Assembly: GCF_014649375.1 (NCBI RefSeq)
Contig: NZ_BMSX01000003.1
Coordinates: 558,001 to 622,000 of the forward strand
DNA length: 64,000 bases
Direction of reading: 5' to 3'
Source of the DNA: Streptomyces aurantiogriseus
Lineage (GTDB): Bacteria > Actinomycetota > Actinomycetes > Streptomycetales > Streptomycetaceae
Shown piece by piece: positions 8,725-19,531 of this stretch (the stretch's first letter is position 1; every line of letters starts with the position of its first letter). Both the position numbers and the translations under genes were made by a program. The notes beneath the pieces were generated by a model. The model was not told where the DNA came from, made no database searches, and saw only the letters and a program-made list of their open reading frames with translations.

Positions 8725-9492
8725 TCAGGACCGCCGACGGATCTTGTTCCCGAGCCACACGAGCGGGTCGTACTTGCGGTCCACGGCCCGCTCCTTCAGG
8801 GGGATCAGCGCGTTGTCCGTGATCCTGATCCCCTCGGGACAGACCTCCGTGCAGCACTTGGTGATGTTGCAGTAGCCGAGGCCATGCTCGTCCTGGGCCG
8901 TGCGCCCGCGGTCCAGGCCGGTCTCCTCCGCCGCGTCCAGCGGATGCATGTCCAGCTCCGCGACCCGCATGAGGAAACGGGGGCCGGCGAAGGCCTGCTT
9001 GTTCTCCTCGTGGTCGCGGACGACATGGCAGGTGTCCTGGCACAGGAAGCACTCGATGCACTTGCGGAACTCCTGCGGCCGGTCCACGTCCTCCTGGAAC
9101 ATGCGGTAGTCACCGGGGCCCAGCCCTTCGGGCGGGACGAACGACGGGATCTCCCTGGCCTTCTGGTAGTTGAAGCCGACGTCCGTCACCAGGTCGCGGA
9201 CCACCGGGAAGGCACGCAGCGGCGTGACGGTGATCGTCTCGTCCCGCTCGAACACCGACATACGGGTCATGCACATCAGCCGGGGCCGGCCGTTGATCTC
9301 CGCCGAGCAGGAACCGCACTTGCCCGCCTTGCAGTTCCAGCGGACGGCGAGATCGGGGGCCTGGGTGGCCTGGAGGCGGTGGATGATGTCCAGCACCACC
9401 TCGCCGTCGTTGACCTCGACCTTGAAGTCCTCCAGGTCGCCGCCCTGCGCGTCACCCCGCCACACCTTGAAGCGGGCCTCGTAGCTGCTCAC
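8725..9492 (-). CDS. sdhB: Succinate dehydrogenase iron-sulfur subunit (Sdh1 type)
   Basis: This 255-residue subunit passes electrons from the flavoprotein to the membrane anchor. The [2Fe-2S] cysteines are in CKAGKCGSC (about 54-62) plus a downstream Cys. The [4Fe-4S] ligands are in CIECFLCQDTC (about 143-153), and the third cluster ligands in CNITKCCTEVCPEG (about 206-219). The GTG start overlaps the sdhA stop as GTGA, so translation is coupled. The order anchor-A-B and the subunit sizes match the mycobacterial Sdh1 operon rather than the sdhCDAB type. Confidence 0.95.
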   Translation of the reverse strand: MSSYEARFKVWRGDAQGGDLEDFKVEVNDGEVVLDIIHRLQATQAPDLAVRWNCKAGKCGSCSAEINGRPRLMCMTRMSVFERDETITVTPLRAFPVVRDLVTDVGFNYQKAREIPSFVPPEGLGPGDYRMFQEDVDRPQEFRKCIECFLCQDTCHVVRDHEENKQAFAGPRFLMRVAELDMHPLDAAEETGLDRGRTAQDEHGLGYCNITKCCTEVCPEGIRITDNALIPLKERAVDRKYDPLVWLGNKIRRRS

Positions 9493-11447
9493 TCGTACAG
9501 CTCCTCTTCGGCGAGGTACTTGACCAGCTCCTCCTTCTCGAAGAGGGCGAGCAGGTCGGGGCGGATGGGGTCGGTGGTCTCGCGCGTGAGGGTGATCTGG
9601 CCGTGGGCCGGGTCGGTGGCCGCGAGTCCGCCGGTGGGGTCGGTCAGCCGGCACAGCAGGTTGACGTTGCGCCAGGCGCGGTCCATCGACGGGTGGTCCT
9701 CGCGGGTGTGGCCGCCGCGCGACTCGGTGCGCTCCAGCGCGGCCCGGGACACGCACTCGCTGACCAGCAGCATGTTCCGCAGGTCCAGGGCGAGATGCCA
9801 GCCGGGGTTGAACTGGCGGTGGCCCTCCACCCCGGCCCGCCGGGCCCGTACGCGCAGCTCCGCGAGTTTCTTCAGGGCCTGGGCCATCTCGCTCTCGCGG
9901 CGGATGATGCCGACGAGGTCGTTCATGGTCTGCTGGAGTTCCTGGTGGAGGGTGTACGGGTTCTCCGGCGGCGCCTCCGTCGGTTCCTCGACCTCCGCCG
10001 AGAAGGGGCGCAGCGCCTCCGCGGCGGCCGCGTCGACCTGGACGTCGTCCACCGCCGGGCGCTCGTGGGCGAGCCCCGCCGCGTACTCGGCGGCGTGCCA
10101 GCCCGCCCGGCGGCCGAAGACCAGCAGGTCGGAGAGGGAGTTGCCGCCGAGCCGGTTCGAGCCGTGCATGCCGCCGGCCACCTCGCCGGCCGCGTACAGC
10201 CCCGGCACCCCGCGTGCGGCGGCTGTGTCGGAGTCGACGGCGATGCCGCCCATCACGTAGTGGCAGGTCGGCCCGACCTCCATCGCCTCGGCCGTGATGT
10301 CGACGTCCGCCAGCTCCTTGAACTGGTGGTACATGGACGGCAGCCGGCGCTTGATCACCTCGGCGGGCATCCGCGTCGACACGTCGAGGAAGACTCCGCC
10401 GTGCGGGGAGCCCCGGCCTGCCTTCACCTCGGCGTTGATGGCGCGGGCCACCTCGTCGCGGGGGAGCAGCTCGGGGGGACGCCGGTTGTTGTCCGGGTCC
10501 TCGTACCAGCGGTCGGCCTCGTCCTCGGACTGGGCGTACTTCTCCTTGAAGACGTCCGGGACGTAGTCGAACATGAACCGCTTGCCCTCGGAGTTCCTGA
10601 GCACCCCGCCGTCGCCGCGCACCGACTCGGTGACGAGGATGCCCTTCACCGACGGCGGCCAGACCATCCCCGTCGGGTGGAACTGCACGAACTCCATGTT
10701 CAGCAGGGGTGCCCCGGCGAGCAGGGCGAGCGCGTGGCCGTCGCCCGTGTACTCCCACGAGTTCGACGTCACCTTGAAGGACTTGCCGATGCCGCCGGTC
10801 GCGATCACCACGGCCGGGGCTTCGAGGACGAAGAAGCGGCCGCTCTCGCGGTCGTAGGCGAAGACCCCGGAGACCCGGTTCCCCGCGGCGGAGCCGCTGT
10901 CGGGCGCCGTCTTGAGCACGCGCGTGACCGTGCACTCCTGGAAGACCTTCAGCCGGGACTCGTAGTCGCCGGTCTCCCTGTGGTCCTCCTGCTGGAGGGC
11001 GACGATCTTCTGCTGGAGGGTGCGGATCAGCTCCAGGCCCGTGCGGTCGCCGACGTGCGCGAGGCGCGGGTACTCGTGACCGCCGAAGTTGCGCTGGGAG
11101 ATCCGGCCGTCCTTCGTGCGGTCGAACAGGGCGCCCCAGGTCTCCAGCTCCCACACCCGGTCCGGGGCCTCCTGCGCGTGCAGCTCGGCCATCCGCCACT
11201 GGTTGAGGAACTTGCCGCCGCGCATGGTGTCGCGGAAGTGCACCCGCCAGTCGTCGTGCTCGTTGACGTTGGCCATCGCGGCCGCGATGCCGCCCTCGGC
11301 CATCACCGTGTGCGCCTTGCCGAACAGCGACTTGCAGATCACGGCCGTACGGGCGCCCCGCTCACGCGCCTCGATGGCGGCCCTCAGGCCGGCGCCACCG
11401 GCCCCGACCACGACGACGTCCCACTCCTGCCGGTCGACCACGGACAT
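9489..11447 (-). CDS. sdhA: Succinate dehydrogenase flavoprotein subunit (Sdh1 type)
   Basis: This 652-residue FAD subunit oxidises succinate to fumarate. The dinucleotide fold is at the N-terminus (VVVVGAGGAGLRAAIEA). The SLFGKAHTVMAEGG stretch contains the His expected to carry covalent FAD. The C-terminal half has SNRLGGNSLSDLLVFG, characteristic of the family. At about 650 residues it is longer than the roughly 590 of the common type. The ATG at 11447 begins 17 bases after the anchor-gene stop. The open frame continues upstream of it, but those residues overlap the anchor gene and do not look like SdhA. Confidence 0.95.
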   Translation of the reverse strand: MSVVDRQEWDVVVVGAGGAGLRAAIEARERGARTAVICKSLFGKAHTVMAEGGIAAAMANVNEHDDWRVHFRDTMRGGKFLNQWRMAELHAQEAPDRVWELETWGALFDRTKDGRISQRNFGGHEYPRLAHVGDRTGLELIRTLQQKIVALQQEDHRETGDYESRLKVFQECTVTRVLKTAPDSGSAAGNRVSGVFAYDRESGRFFVLEAPAVVIATGGIGKSFKVTSNSWEYTGDGHALALLAGAPLLNMEFVQFHPTGMVWPPSVKGILVTESVRGDGGVLRNSEGKRFMFDYVPDVFKEKYAQSEDEADRWYEDPDNNRRPPELLPRDEVARAINAEVKAGRGSPHGGVFLDVSTRMPAEVIKRRLPSMYHQFKELADVDITAEAMEVGPTCHYVMGGIAVDSDTAAARGVPGLYAAGEVAGGMHGSNRLGGNSLSDLLVFGRRAGWHAAEYAAGLAHERPAVDDVQVDAAAAEALRPFSAEVEEPTEAPPENPYTLHQELQQTMNDLVGIIRRESEMAQALKKLAELRVRARRAGVEGHRQFNPGWHLALDLRNMLLVSECVSRAALERTESRGGHTREDHPSMDRAWRNVNLLCRLTDPTGGLAATDPAHGQITLTRETTDPIRPDLLALFEKEELVKYLAEEELYE

Positions 11448-11464
11448 CACAAGGCCCCACTCAT

Positions 11465-12286
11465 CTAGAAGAAGCGCGGATCGTCGAAGACGCCGGACGC
11501 GACGAGATAGACGTAGAAGTCGGCGAGCGCCACGCTCAGCAGCGACGCCCAGGCGAGCTGCATGTGCCGGGCGTTCAGCTTCCCGACCCACTGCCACATC
11601 CGATAGCGCACGGGATGTTTCGAGAAGTGCCTGAGCTTGCCGCCGACGATGTGCCGGCAGGAGTGGCAGGAGAGCGTGTACGCCCAGATCAGCACGATGT
11701 TGACCAGGAAGACGAGGGTGCCGAGGCCCATGTGGCCCCACGCGTAGTGCTCGTCGCGGAAGGCGAGCACGGTGTCGTAGGTCAGGATCCCGGCGACGAG
11801 GATCGCCGCGTAGAAGAAGTACCGGTGGATGTTCTGCAGGATCAGCGGGAAGCGGGTCTCACCGGTGTACTTCTTGTGCGGCTCGGCCACCGCGCAGGCC
11901 GGTGGGGACGCCCAGAAGCCCCGGTAGTAGGCCTTGCGGTAGTAGTAGCAGGTCAGGCGGAAGCCGAGCGGGAAGATCAGGATGATGATGGCGGGGGAGA
12001 TGCCCCACCAGCCGCCGAAGATCTCCCAGTTCGGGCCCGCCCGCATCGGTTCACAGCGCTCGGCCAGGCAGGGCGAGTAGAACGGCGAGACATAGGGCGC
12101 CGCGTAGTAGTCCGCGTCCGCGAAGGCCCGCCAGGTCGAGTACACGACGAAGGCCAGCAGACCGGCGGCGGTGGCCGCGGGGGCCAGCCACCACCGGTCG
12201 GTGCGCAGATGCGGGGCGTCGATCGCGGCACGCGTACCGGTGCGTACGCCGCCGCTGACGGGTTGAGGTTCCGTACCAGTGGCCAA
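11465..12286 (-). CDS. sdhC: Succinate dehydrogenase membrane anchor (Sdh1 type)
   Basis: This 273-residue protein has about five membrane helices and is the sole anchor of the complex, replacing the usual SdhC/SdhD pair. Cys/His clusters stand out: SPCLAERC (about 71), PPACAVAEPH, and SCHSCRH (about 204-210) at a helix end. From memory, the mycobacterial Sdh1 structure shows a membrane-embedded Rieske-type [2Fe-2S] cluster in its anchor, and these are the obvious candidate ligands here. The start appears to be TTG at 12286 with GGAG upstream; the ATG close by is in another frame. It lies 35 bases after the small coiled-coil gene, so the four genes probably form one operon. Confidence 0.85.
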   Translation of the reverse strand: MATGTEPQPVSGGVRTGTRAAIDAPHLRTDRWWLAPAATAAGLLAFVVYSTWRAFADADYYAAPYVSPFYSPCLAERCEPMRAGPNWEIFGGWWGISPAIIILIFPLGFRLTCYYYRKAYYRGFWASPPACAVAEPHKKYTGETRFPLILQNIHRYFFYAAILVAGILTYDTVLAFRDEHYAWGHMGLGTLVFLVNIVLIWAYTLSCHSCRHIVGGKLRHFSKHPVRYRMWQWVGKLNARHMQLAWASLLSVALADFYVYLVASGVFDDPRFF

Positions 12287-12321
12287 TTCATGACTCCGGT
12301 CGGCTCGGGACTCCGGGCGGT

Positions 12322-12612
12322 TCAGGGGGCACGGCGATCACGGGCGCCGAGTCCCTCGTCGTCCGTGTCGATCCACAGGGAGTCGTCGTAGGGGGTGTCG
12401 GGGATCGTGACGAGGTCGGGGCGCTTCTGCGCGGCCGGGGTGGAGGCCGCCTCGCGCAGCAGCGCGACGCTCTCGCGCAGGTGGTCGGCGTCGGCGCGGA
12501 CGCGGCGCATCTCGAGCCCGCGGGTGCCGAGGTGCTGTTCCAGGCGGCCCACGGACCGCGACAGGTCGTCGAGACAGCGCTGGACCGATGCCAGATCGTC
12601 TTGCACGGACAT
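12322..12612 (-). CDS. Small coiled-coil protein heading the sdh operon
   Basis: This 96-residue protein begins MSVQDDLASVQRCLDDLSR. It forms a heptad-like helix to about residue 57, with an acidic tail (YDDSLWIDTDDEG). I do not recognise a named family. It is the first gene of the minus-strand run leading into the succinate dehydrogenase genes. Its position suggests a small accessory or regulatory protein, but nothing in the sequence proves that. Confidence 0.7.
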   Translation of the reverse strand: MSVQDDLASVQRCLDDLSRSVGRLEQHLGTRGLEMRRVRADADHLRESVALLREAASTPAAQKRPDLVTIPDTPYDDSLWIDTDDEGLGARDRRAP

Positions 12613-12945
12613 GACGTGACCTCACTTCCGCGGGCCGGTGGCCCTGGACGGCGACGCTCATGTGCGCCTGCGAGTGTTGCGCGTCACACCTGTCGGTGTG
12701 AAGGCGTGTGCAGCGATTGGCCGATCGCGTGCCATCGGTGCACACCCGAACGCGCGCTGTGTGCGCCGGGAGCGTGCTGTGCTCCGCACGGGTGGGCTTG
12801 TGCGCCCCCGCCGCCGTGTCGCCCCCGGCAGGCGAACCCTTTCCTCTTCAGTGAGCCGTAGATCAGATCAGCTCCAAAATACTGCCAAATGTGAACATAA
12901 CGCACTCCTATCAGCGGCGGCAGCGGCTTCCCGGAGGTACCTGAG
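12613..12945. promoter_or_regulatory. Divergent promoter region with operator-like inverted repeats
   Basis: This 333-bp region separates the sdh operon (minus) from the solute-binding lipoprotein gene (plus). A perfect inverted repeat TCACACC-N4-GGTGTGA occupies 12684-12701, 72-90 bases before the first sdh-operon start. GTGTGCA (12706-12712) pairs with TGCACAC (12739-12745). An AT-rich segment around 12870-12915 is the likely promoter area for the plus-strand gene. The first repeat is not a Rex site, since the second half-site does not match. Confidence 0.45.
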
Positions 12946-15117
12946 ATGTCCCACGACGGCGTCGGACCCCGCGCGGTCATGCGCTCGGTCGCCTTCCTCA
13001 CCGCGGGTGTGCTCGCGGTCCCCACGCTGGCCGCCTGCGGCGCCGAGGACGAGGCCGGCAAGCCGCTGGCCGCCCAGGACATCGCCCCGGCCGCCCGTGG
13101 CCTGGTCGCCGAAGGCGGCACCCTGCGCTGGGCGGTGGACTCCGTACCGGAGACCTTCAACACCTTCCAGGCCGACGCCGACGCCACCACCACCCGGGTC
13201 GCCCAGGCCGTCCTGCCGTCGATGTACCGGCTCGACGCCGGCGGGCGGCCCGCGCGCAACGCCGACTACCTGGAGTCCGCGAAGGTCGTCGAGACCGAGC
13301 CCAAGCAGGTCGTCCTGTACAAGCTCAACCAGCAGGCCGTGTGGAGCGACGGCCGTGAGATCGGCGCCGCCGACTTCGCCGCCCAGTGGCGCGCCCTGTC
13401 CGGCAGGGACAGCTCCTACTGGACCGCCCGCAACGCCGGCTACGACCGCATCGAGAAGATCGAGCGCGGCGAGAACGACCTCGAGGTCCGGGTCACGTTC
13501 AGCCGCACCTACGCCGACTGGCAGTCGCTGTTCTCGCCGCTGTACCCGAAGGACGTCATGGGCACGCCCGACTCCTTCAACGACGGGGCGCGGCGCAAGC
13601 TGAAGGTCACCGCCGGGCCGTTCGTGGTCAAGCAGGTCGACCGGGGGAACGCCCGGATCCGGCTCACCCGCAACCCGCGGTGGTGGGGGCGGCCCACCAA
13701 GCTCTCCGAGATCGCGCTGACCGCCGTCAAGCGCGAGCAGCGGGCCGCCGCGCTCGCCTCCGGGAAGATCGACCTGGCCGACATCGACACGGCCACCGCC
13801 GAGCGCATCGACGGCGCCGCCCAGGGCGCCGCCGGACCGCTGACCGGCTCCGGCGGCCGCTCCGCCGCCAAGGCGCTGCGCTCCTGGGCCATCGCCCACG
13901 GCTCCGACGAGACCGCGGCCGAGGACGAGCAGTACGCCCGCAGGAAGCTGAGCCAGGCGATGGCGACGTGGGAACGCCAGCAGAAGGCGCTGCGCGACTA
14001 CGAGGTGCGCAAGTCGCTGGAGCCGGCGTATACGCAGCTCGCGCTGAACGGCGCCGACGGTCCGCTCGCCGACGAGCGGGTGCGCCGGGCGGTGGCCCGG
14101 GCGCTGGACCGCAAGGAACTGGTCAAGCTGGTGCTGGGGCCGCTGGGCCTGCCCACGGTGCCCGTCGGCAGCCACCTCGCCCTGTCCGGGCAGGAGGCGT
14201 ACGCCGACAACAGCGAGGCGCTCGGCGGACAGGACACCCAGGAGGCGCAGGCGCTGCTCGCGGACGCCGGGTGGGTGCCCGGCGGCCCGGTCAAGAAGCA
14301 GAAGAAGACGGAGAAGGCGGCCGGGGCCGAGGGCAGGAAGGCCGACGCGGACGAGAAGGACGGCACGGACCCCGCCGAGGGCGGCGACGACGGCACCTAC
14401 ATCGTCGGCGAGGACGACAAGGCGCCCGCGGAGACGGACACCGGGCAGCTCGCGCAGGACGGCAGGCAGTCCGTCCCCGGGCACGGCGCGCCCGGCGCCT
14501 ACGCCCCCCGGGGCACCGCCGCCCCGGGCGGTGCCGAGCGCGGGGCGCTGGCCAAGGACGGCAAGGCGCTCACCCTGCGGTTCGTGCTGCCCTCCGGTCC
14601 GGGTGCGGAGCCCCTGCACCTGGTCGCCGGGCGGATCGCGCGGATGCTGGACAAGGTCGGCATCCGCACGGAGCTCACCAAGGTCTCCGACGAGAGCTAC
14701 TTCAAGGACCACATCGCCTCCGGCCAGTACGACCTCGCCCTGTACTCCTGGCCCTCCTCCGCCTTCCCGGCCACCGACGCCCGGCCGATCTACGCCAAGC
14801 CGGTCCCGGCCGCCGACGGCTCGCTGAGCGTCGAGCAGAACTACACCCGGGTCGGCACCGACCAGGTCGACCAGCTCTTCGACGAGGCGATCTCGACCCT
14901 GGACGAGGAGGAGGAGCGATCCCTGATCCGCAAGGCGGACTCCCGTATCTGGGCGGCTGCCGGATCGATTCCCCTCTACCAGCGCCCCCAGCTCACGGCC
15001 GCGAAGAAGAACGTGGTCAACGCCGGCGCCTTCGGCTTCCAGACGCCGGTTTATGAGGACATGGGCTTTCTGAAGAAGGGCGCGAGGATCCCGGCGAGCG
15101 CGCCGGCGAAGAAGTGA
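12946..15117 (+). CDS. Large ABC-type solute-binding lipoprotein (SBP_bac_5 family)
   Basis: This 723-residue exported lipoprotein has a signal peptide ending in LAAC, with Cys31 as the lipidation site. It has the fold of peptide/opine-binding proteins: N-terminal GGTLRWAVDSVPETFNTF, then a peptide-binding lobe. Family members are usually 530-600 residues. The excess is a charged low-complexity insertion of about 90 residues near 448-540, rich in Lys, Ala, Asp, Gly and Pro. No permease or ATPase gene adjoins it; typA follows. It may work with one of the two transporters downstream (inference). GGAGGT lies just upstream of the ATG. Confidence 0.85.
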   Translation: MSHDGVGPRAVMRSVAFLTAGVLAVPTLAACGAEDEAGKPLAAQDIAPAARGLVAEGGTLRWAVDSVPETFNTFQADADATTTRVAQAVLPSMYRLDAGGRPARNADYLESAKVVETEPKQVVLYKLNQQAVWSDGREIGAADFAAQWRALSGRDSSYWTARNAGYDRIEKIERGENDLEVRVTFSRTYADWQSLFSPLYPKDVMGTPDSFNDGARRKLKVTAGPFVVKQVDRGNARIRLTRNPRWWGRPTKLSEIALTAVKREQRAAALASGKIDLADIDTATAERIDGAAQGAAGPLTGSGGRSAAKALRSWAIAHGSDETAAEDEQYARRKLSQAMATWERQQKALRDYEVRKSLEPAYTQLALNGADGPLADERVRRAVARALDRKELVKLVLGPLGLPTVPVGSHLALSGQEAYADNSEALGGQDTQEAQALLADAGWVPGGPVKKQKKTEKAAGAEGRKADADEKDGTDPAEGGDDGTYIVGEDDKAPAETDTGQLAQDGRQSVPGHGAPGAYAPRGTAAPGGAERGALAKDGKALTLRFVLPSGPGAEPLHLVAGRIARMLDKVGIRTELTKVSDESYFKDHIASGQYDLALYSWPSSAFPATDARPIYAKPVPAADGSLSVEQNYTRVGTDQVDQLFDEAISTLDEEEERSLIRKADSRIWAAAGSIPLYQRPQLTAAKKNVVNAGAFGFQTPVYEDMGFLKKGARIPASAPAKK

Positions 15118-15142
15118 GAAAGAAGTGAGGTGACATGAGCCT

Positions 15143-15178
15143 CGTGGCCCTGTGGAGGTCGTCCGCCGCGGGGCCACG
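15143..15178 (+). terminator. Hairpin between the solute-binding gene and typA
   Basis: CGTGGCCC (15143-15150) pairs with GGGCCACG (15171-15178) across a 20-base loop. There is no U tract. It could separate typA from the upstream gene or lie in the typA leader. Confidence 0.45.
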
Positions 15179-15279
15179 TACCATGGGGTGAGGCCGTGGC
15201 GTGTCAAGCCCGGCAGGGCCCGCGTAACACAGACGTACGCAGCAGGGCCGGTCCTCACACTCCGGGAGAACGCCGCTTT

Positions 15280-17187
<1,908 letters not shown>

Positions 17188-17794
17188 TCGCTGCCTGTTT
17201 CCCGATGACACCGGGCATCTCGCTGTACGGGGTGCCCGGTTGCGGTCGTAGAGGGCGAGGGTAGGGAAAACCCTTTATTTGCCAGAGCATGCCCCTCCGG
17301 GCGGACGGCGCCCACTACCCTGCTGCGGAAGTCGCCCTGACGGCCAGTTCGCGTCGGCCGGTACCGGCCCGCGGCACTCCGCCTTGCTGCGCAAGCGTGT
17401 TGAGAGCCCAGGGCCCGGCAGGGCGCCTTACATGGCGACCACGCCACTCGCAACTTGTTTTTTCGCCCCAGTGCGTTCGCAATTCGGACACCCGCCACCG
17501 ATAGATGTGTAACAAGTCCGTTTCGCAGGGATCTTTCACCAAACCCTTTGTCCGGATTTTGGAAGATGTTAGCGCTAGCTGTGATCGAACCGAGACCTCA
17601 AGAGTGTGGTTCGGCCTTGGCGCATAGCAGATAGTTAGGCGCGTAGAGCTCGGATGAACGGGTCACGCGCTTCAGGCGGCACCCACTCACGAGCGCGGGG
17701 GCACCTGACCAACTCCGGCACCGGCGACGGGCGGTGCAGTGCTGTGTCGCGTGCTCCCTTTGCGGTGAACCAATGGACTCATGAGGAGGAACCC
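17188..17794 (+). promoter_or_regulatory. 607-bp upstream region of the first oligopeptide operon
   Basis: No gene is evident. After the typA hairpin the region becomes comparatively AT-rich (17440-17640). An 8-bp palindrome TAGCGCTA lies at 17570-17577, with TTGTCC 16 bases before it. This could be a promoter whose -10 is covered by an operator; the AGCGCT core resembles LacI-family sites. The motif AAACCCTTT occurs twice (about 17269 and 17542). If this promoter is real, the operon has a leader of about 200 bases. Confidence 0.4.
17210..17240 (+). terminator. typA terminator hairpin
   Basis: ACCGGGCA (17210-17217) and TGCCCGGT (17233-17240) form a perfect 8-bp stem 23 bases after the typA stop. 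Confidence 0.6.
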
Positions 17795-19423
17795 ATGCGC
17801 GGTGCCAAGAGCGCCAAGTGGGTGGCAATAGCCGCGGTCGTGGCGCTGGGCGCGACGGCCTGTGGTGGGGGAAGCGGCGACAGCGGGGACGACAGCAAGG
17901 CCGCGATCGACCCGAACGGCAAGTTCTCGGTCGAGGTCGGCGAGCCGGAGAACCCGCTGCAGCCCGCCAACACCATGGAGTCCAACGGCAGCATCGTCAT
18001 CCGCTCGCTGTTCTCCACGCTGGTCGACTACGACGCCAGCGGCAAGATCGTCATGGTGAACGCCCAGTCGGTCGACTCCACGGACAACAAGACCTTCACG
18101 GTCAAGCTGAAGCCGGGCTGGAAGTTCCACGACGGCACCCCGGTGACCGCCACGTCCTACGTCAAGGCGTGGAACTGGGCCGCCAATCCGGCGAACAAGC
18201 AGACCAACAGCTTCTGGTTCTCGGACATCGAGGGCTACGACAAGGTCGCTCCGGCCAAGGGCAAGCCCACCGCCACGGAGATGTCGGGCCTGAAGGTCGT
18301 CGACGACAACACCTTCACCATCACCCTGGCGAAGCCGCTGCCCTACTTCGTCTACAAGCTGGGCTACGAGGTCTTCGCGCCGCTGCCCGAGTCCTTCTAC
18401 AAGGACCCGGCCGCCGCCGGCCAGAAGCCGGTCGGCAACGGCCCGTACAAGTTCGTCAGCTGGGACCACAAGAAGTCCATCGAGGTCGCCCGCTACGACG
18501 ACTACCAGGGCCAGAACAAGGCGAAGAACGGCGGTGTGGTCTTCAAGAACTACACCAGCCTGGAGACCGCCTACCAGGACCTGAAGTCCAACAACGTCGA
18601 CGTCCTGCGCCAGGTGGCCCCGAAGGACCTCCCGGTCTACAAGGCCGACCTCGGTGACCGCGCCGTGGACAAGCCCTACTCCTCGATCCAGTCGATCGCC
18701 GTGGCCTACTACACGCCGCAGTGGAAGAAGATCGACCCGAAGGTCATCCAGGGCCTGTCGATGGCCATCGACCGCGACACGATCACCAAGACGGTGCTGC
18801 AGGGCACCCGCGAGCCGGCCACCGGCTGGGTCGCCAAGGGCGTCCTCGGCTACACGCCGAACGCCGCCGGTGACATCACCAAGTACGACCCGGCCAAGGC
18901 CAAGGCGCTCATCGCCGAGGGCGGCGGCGTCCCGGGCAACGCCATCAGCATCCAGTTCAACGCCGACGGCGGCCACAAGGACTGGGTCGAGGCGGTCTGC
19001 AACTCCATCACCAAGGCCACTGGTGTGAAGTGCACCGGCGACTCCAAGGCGGACTTCCAGACGGACCTCCAGGCCCGTCAGAACAAGCAGGTCAAGTCGC
19101 TGTACCGCTCCGGCTGGGTGCTCGACTACCCGTTCATCGCCAACTTCATCCGCGACCTGTTCGGCACCCAGTCCGACGGCAACCAGGGCGGCTTCTCCAG
19201 CAAGGAGATCGACGACCTGATCGCCAAGGCGGACGCCGCCCCGTCGCTGGAGGAGTCGGAGAAGCTCTACCAGCAGGTCGAGAAGGAACTCCCGAAGTAC
19301 ATGCCGAGCATTCCGCTCTGGTACTACAAGGTCAACGCGGGCTACTCGGAGAACGTCACCGGCGTCGAGTACGCCCAGGACGGCGACCCGATCCTGACCG
19401 GCGTTCAGGTCAAGAAGAAGTAA
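17795..19423 (+). CDS. Oligopeptide-binding lipoprotein, first operon (BldKB-like)
   Basis: This 542-residue extracellular lipoprotein captures peptides for the adjacent transporter. Its signal peptide ends ALGATAC, with Cys23 lipidated. The SBP_bac_5 fold follows (FSVEVGEPENPLQPANT near the start; GWKFHDGTPVTATSYVKAWN in lobe I). AGGAGGA lies 4 bases before the ATG at 17795. Position after typA suggests the bldK locus, whose binding protein imports a signal for aerial growth in S. coelicolor. In that species, as I recall, a permease gene precedes the binding-protein gene, whereas here the binding protein comes first, so subunit letters are not assigned. Two strong hairpins follow it. Confidence 0.88.
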   Translation: MRGAKSAKWVAIAAVVALGATACGGGSGDSGDDSKAAIDPNGKFSVEVGEPENPLQPANTMESNGSIVIRSLFSTLVDYDASGKIVMVNAQSVDSTDNKTFTVKLKPGWKFHDGTPVTATSYVKAWNWAANPANKQTNSFWFSDIEGYDKVAPAKGKPTATEMSGLKVVDDNTFTITLAKPLPYFVYKLGYEVFAPLPESFYKDPAAAGQKPVGNGPYKFVSWDHKKSIEVARYDDYQGQNKAKNGGVVFKNYTSLETAYQDLKSNNVDVLRQVAPKDLPVYKADLGDRAVDKPYSSIQSIAVAYYTPQWKKIDPKVIQGLSMAIDRDTITKTVLQGTREPATGWVAKGVLGYTPNAAGDITKYDPAKAKALIAEGGGVPGNAISIQFNADGGHKDWVEAVCNSITKATGVKCTGDSKADFQTDLQARQNKQVKSLYRSGWVLDYPFIANFIRDLFGTQSDGNQGGFSSKEIDDLIAKADAAPSLEESEKLYQQVEKELPKYMPSIPLWYYKVNAGYSENVTGVEYAQDGDPILTGVQVKKK

Positions 19424-19438
19424 CCACAAGCCCGTAGT

Positions 19439-19467
19439 CCCGGGGCGCGGTCGGACCGCGCCCCGGG
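19439..19467 (+). terminator. Intra-operon hairpin 1 after the binding-protein gene
   Basis: CCCGGGGCGCGGTC and GACCGCGCCCCGGG are perfect 14-bp arms with one central base, starting 16 bases after the binding-protein stop. Such a stem could cause partial termination or protect the upstream message, raising binding protein over permease. Confidence 0.75.
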
Positions 19468-19484
19468 GAACGGCAGTGGCCGGG

Positions 19485-19531
19485 GGGCCCTTTCCGCACG
19501 CATCTTCCAGAGGTGCGCGGGGAAAGGGCCC
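19485..19531 (+). terminator. Intra-operon hairpin 2 before the permease gene
   Basis: GGGCCCTTTCC (19485-19495) pairs with GGAAAGGGCCC (19521-19531). The flanking GCAC/GTGC bases extend the stem with a bulge. It ends 33 bases before the permease ATG. Confidence 0.6.

Noticed and set aside
8725..11199. Apparent fusion of SdhB to a long upstream frame
   Set aside because: The upstream part is sdhA read out of frame; the real sdhB begins at GTG 9492, overlapping the sdhA stop.
12695..12713. A Rex-type redox operator upstream of sdh
   Set aside because: The left half TGTGAA fits but the right half TGTGCA is not the required inverted TTCACA.
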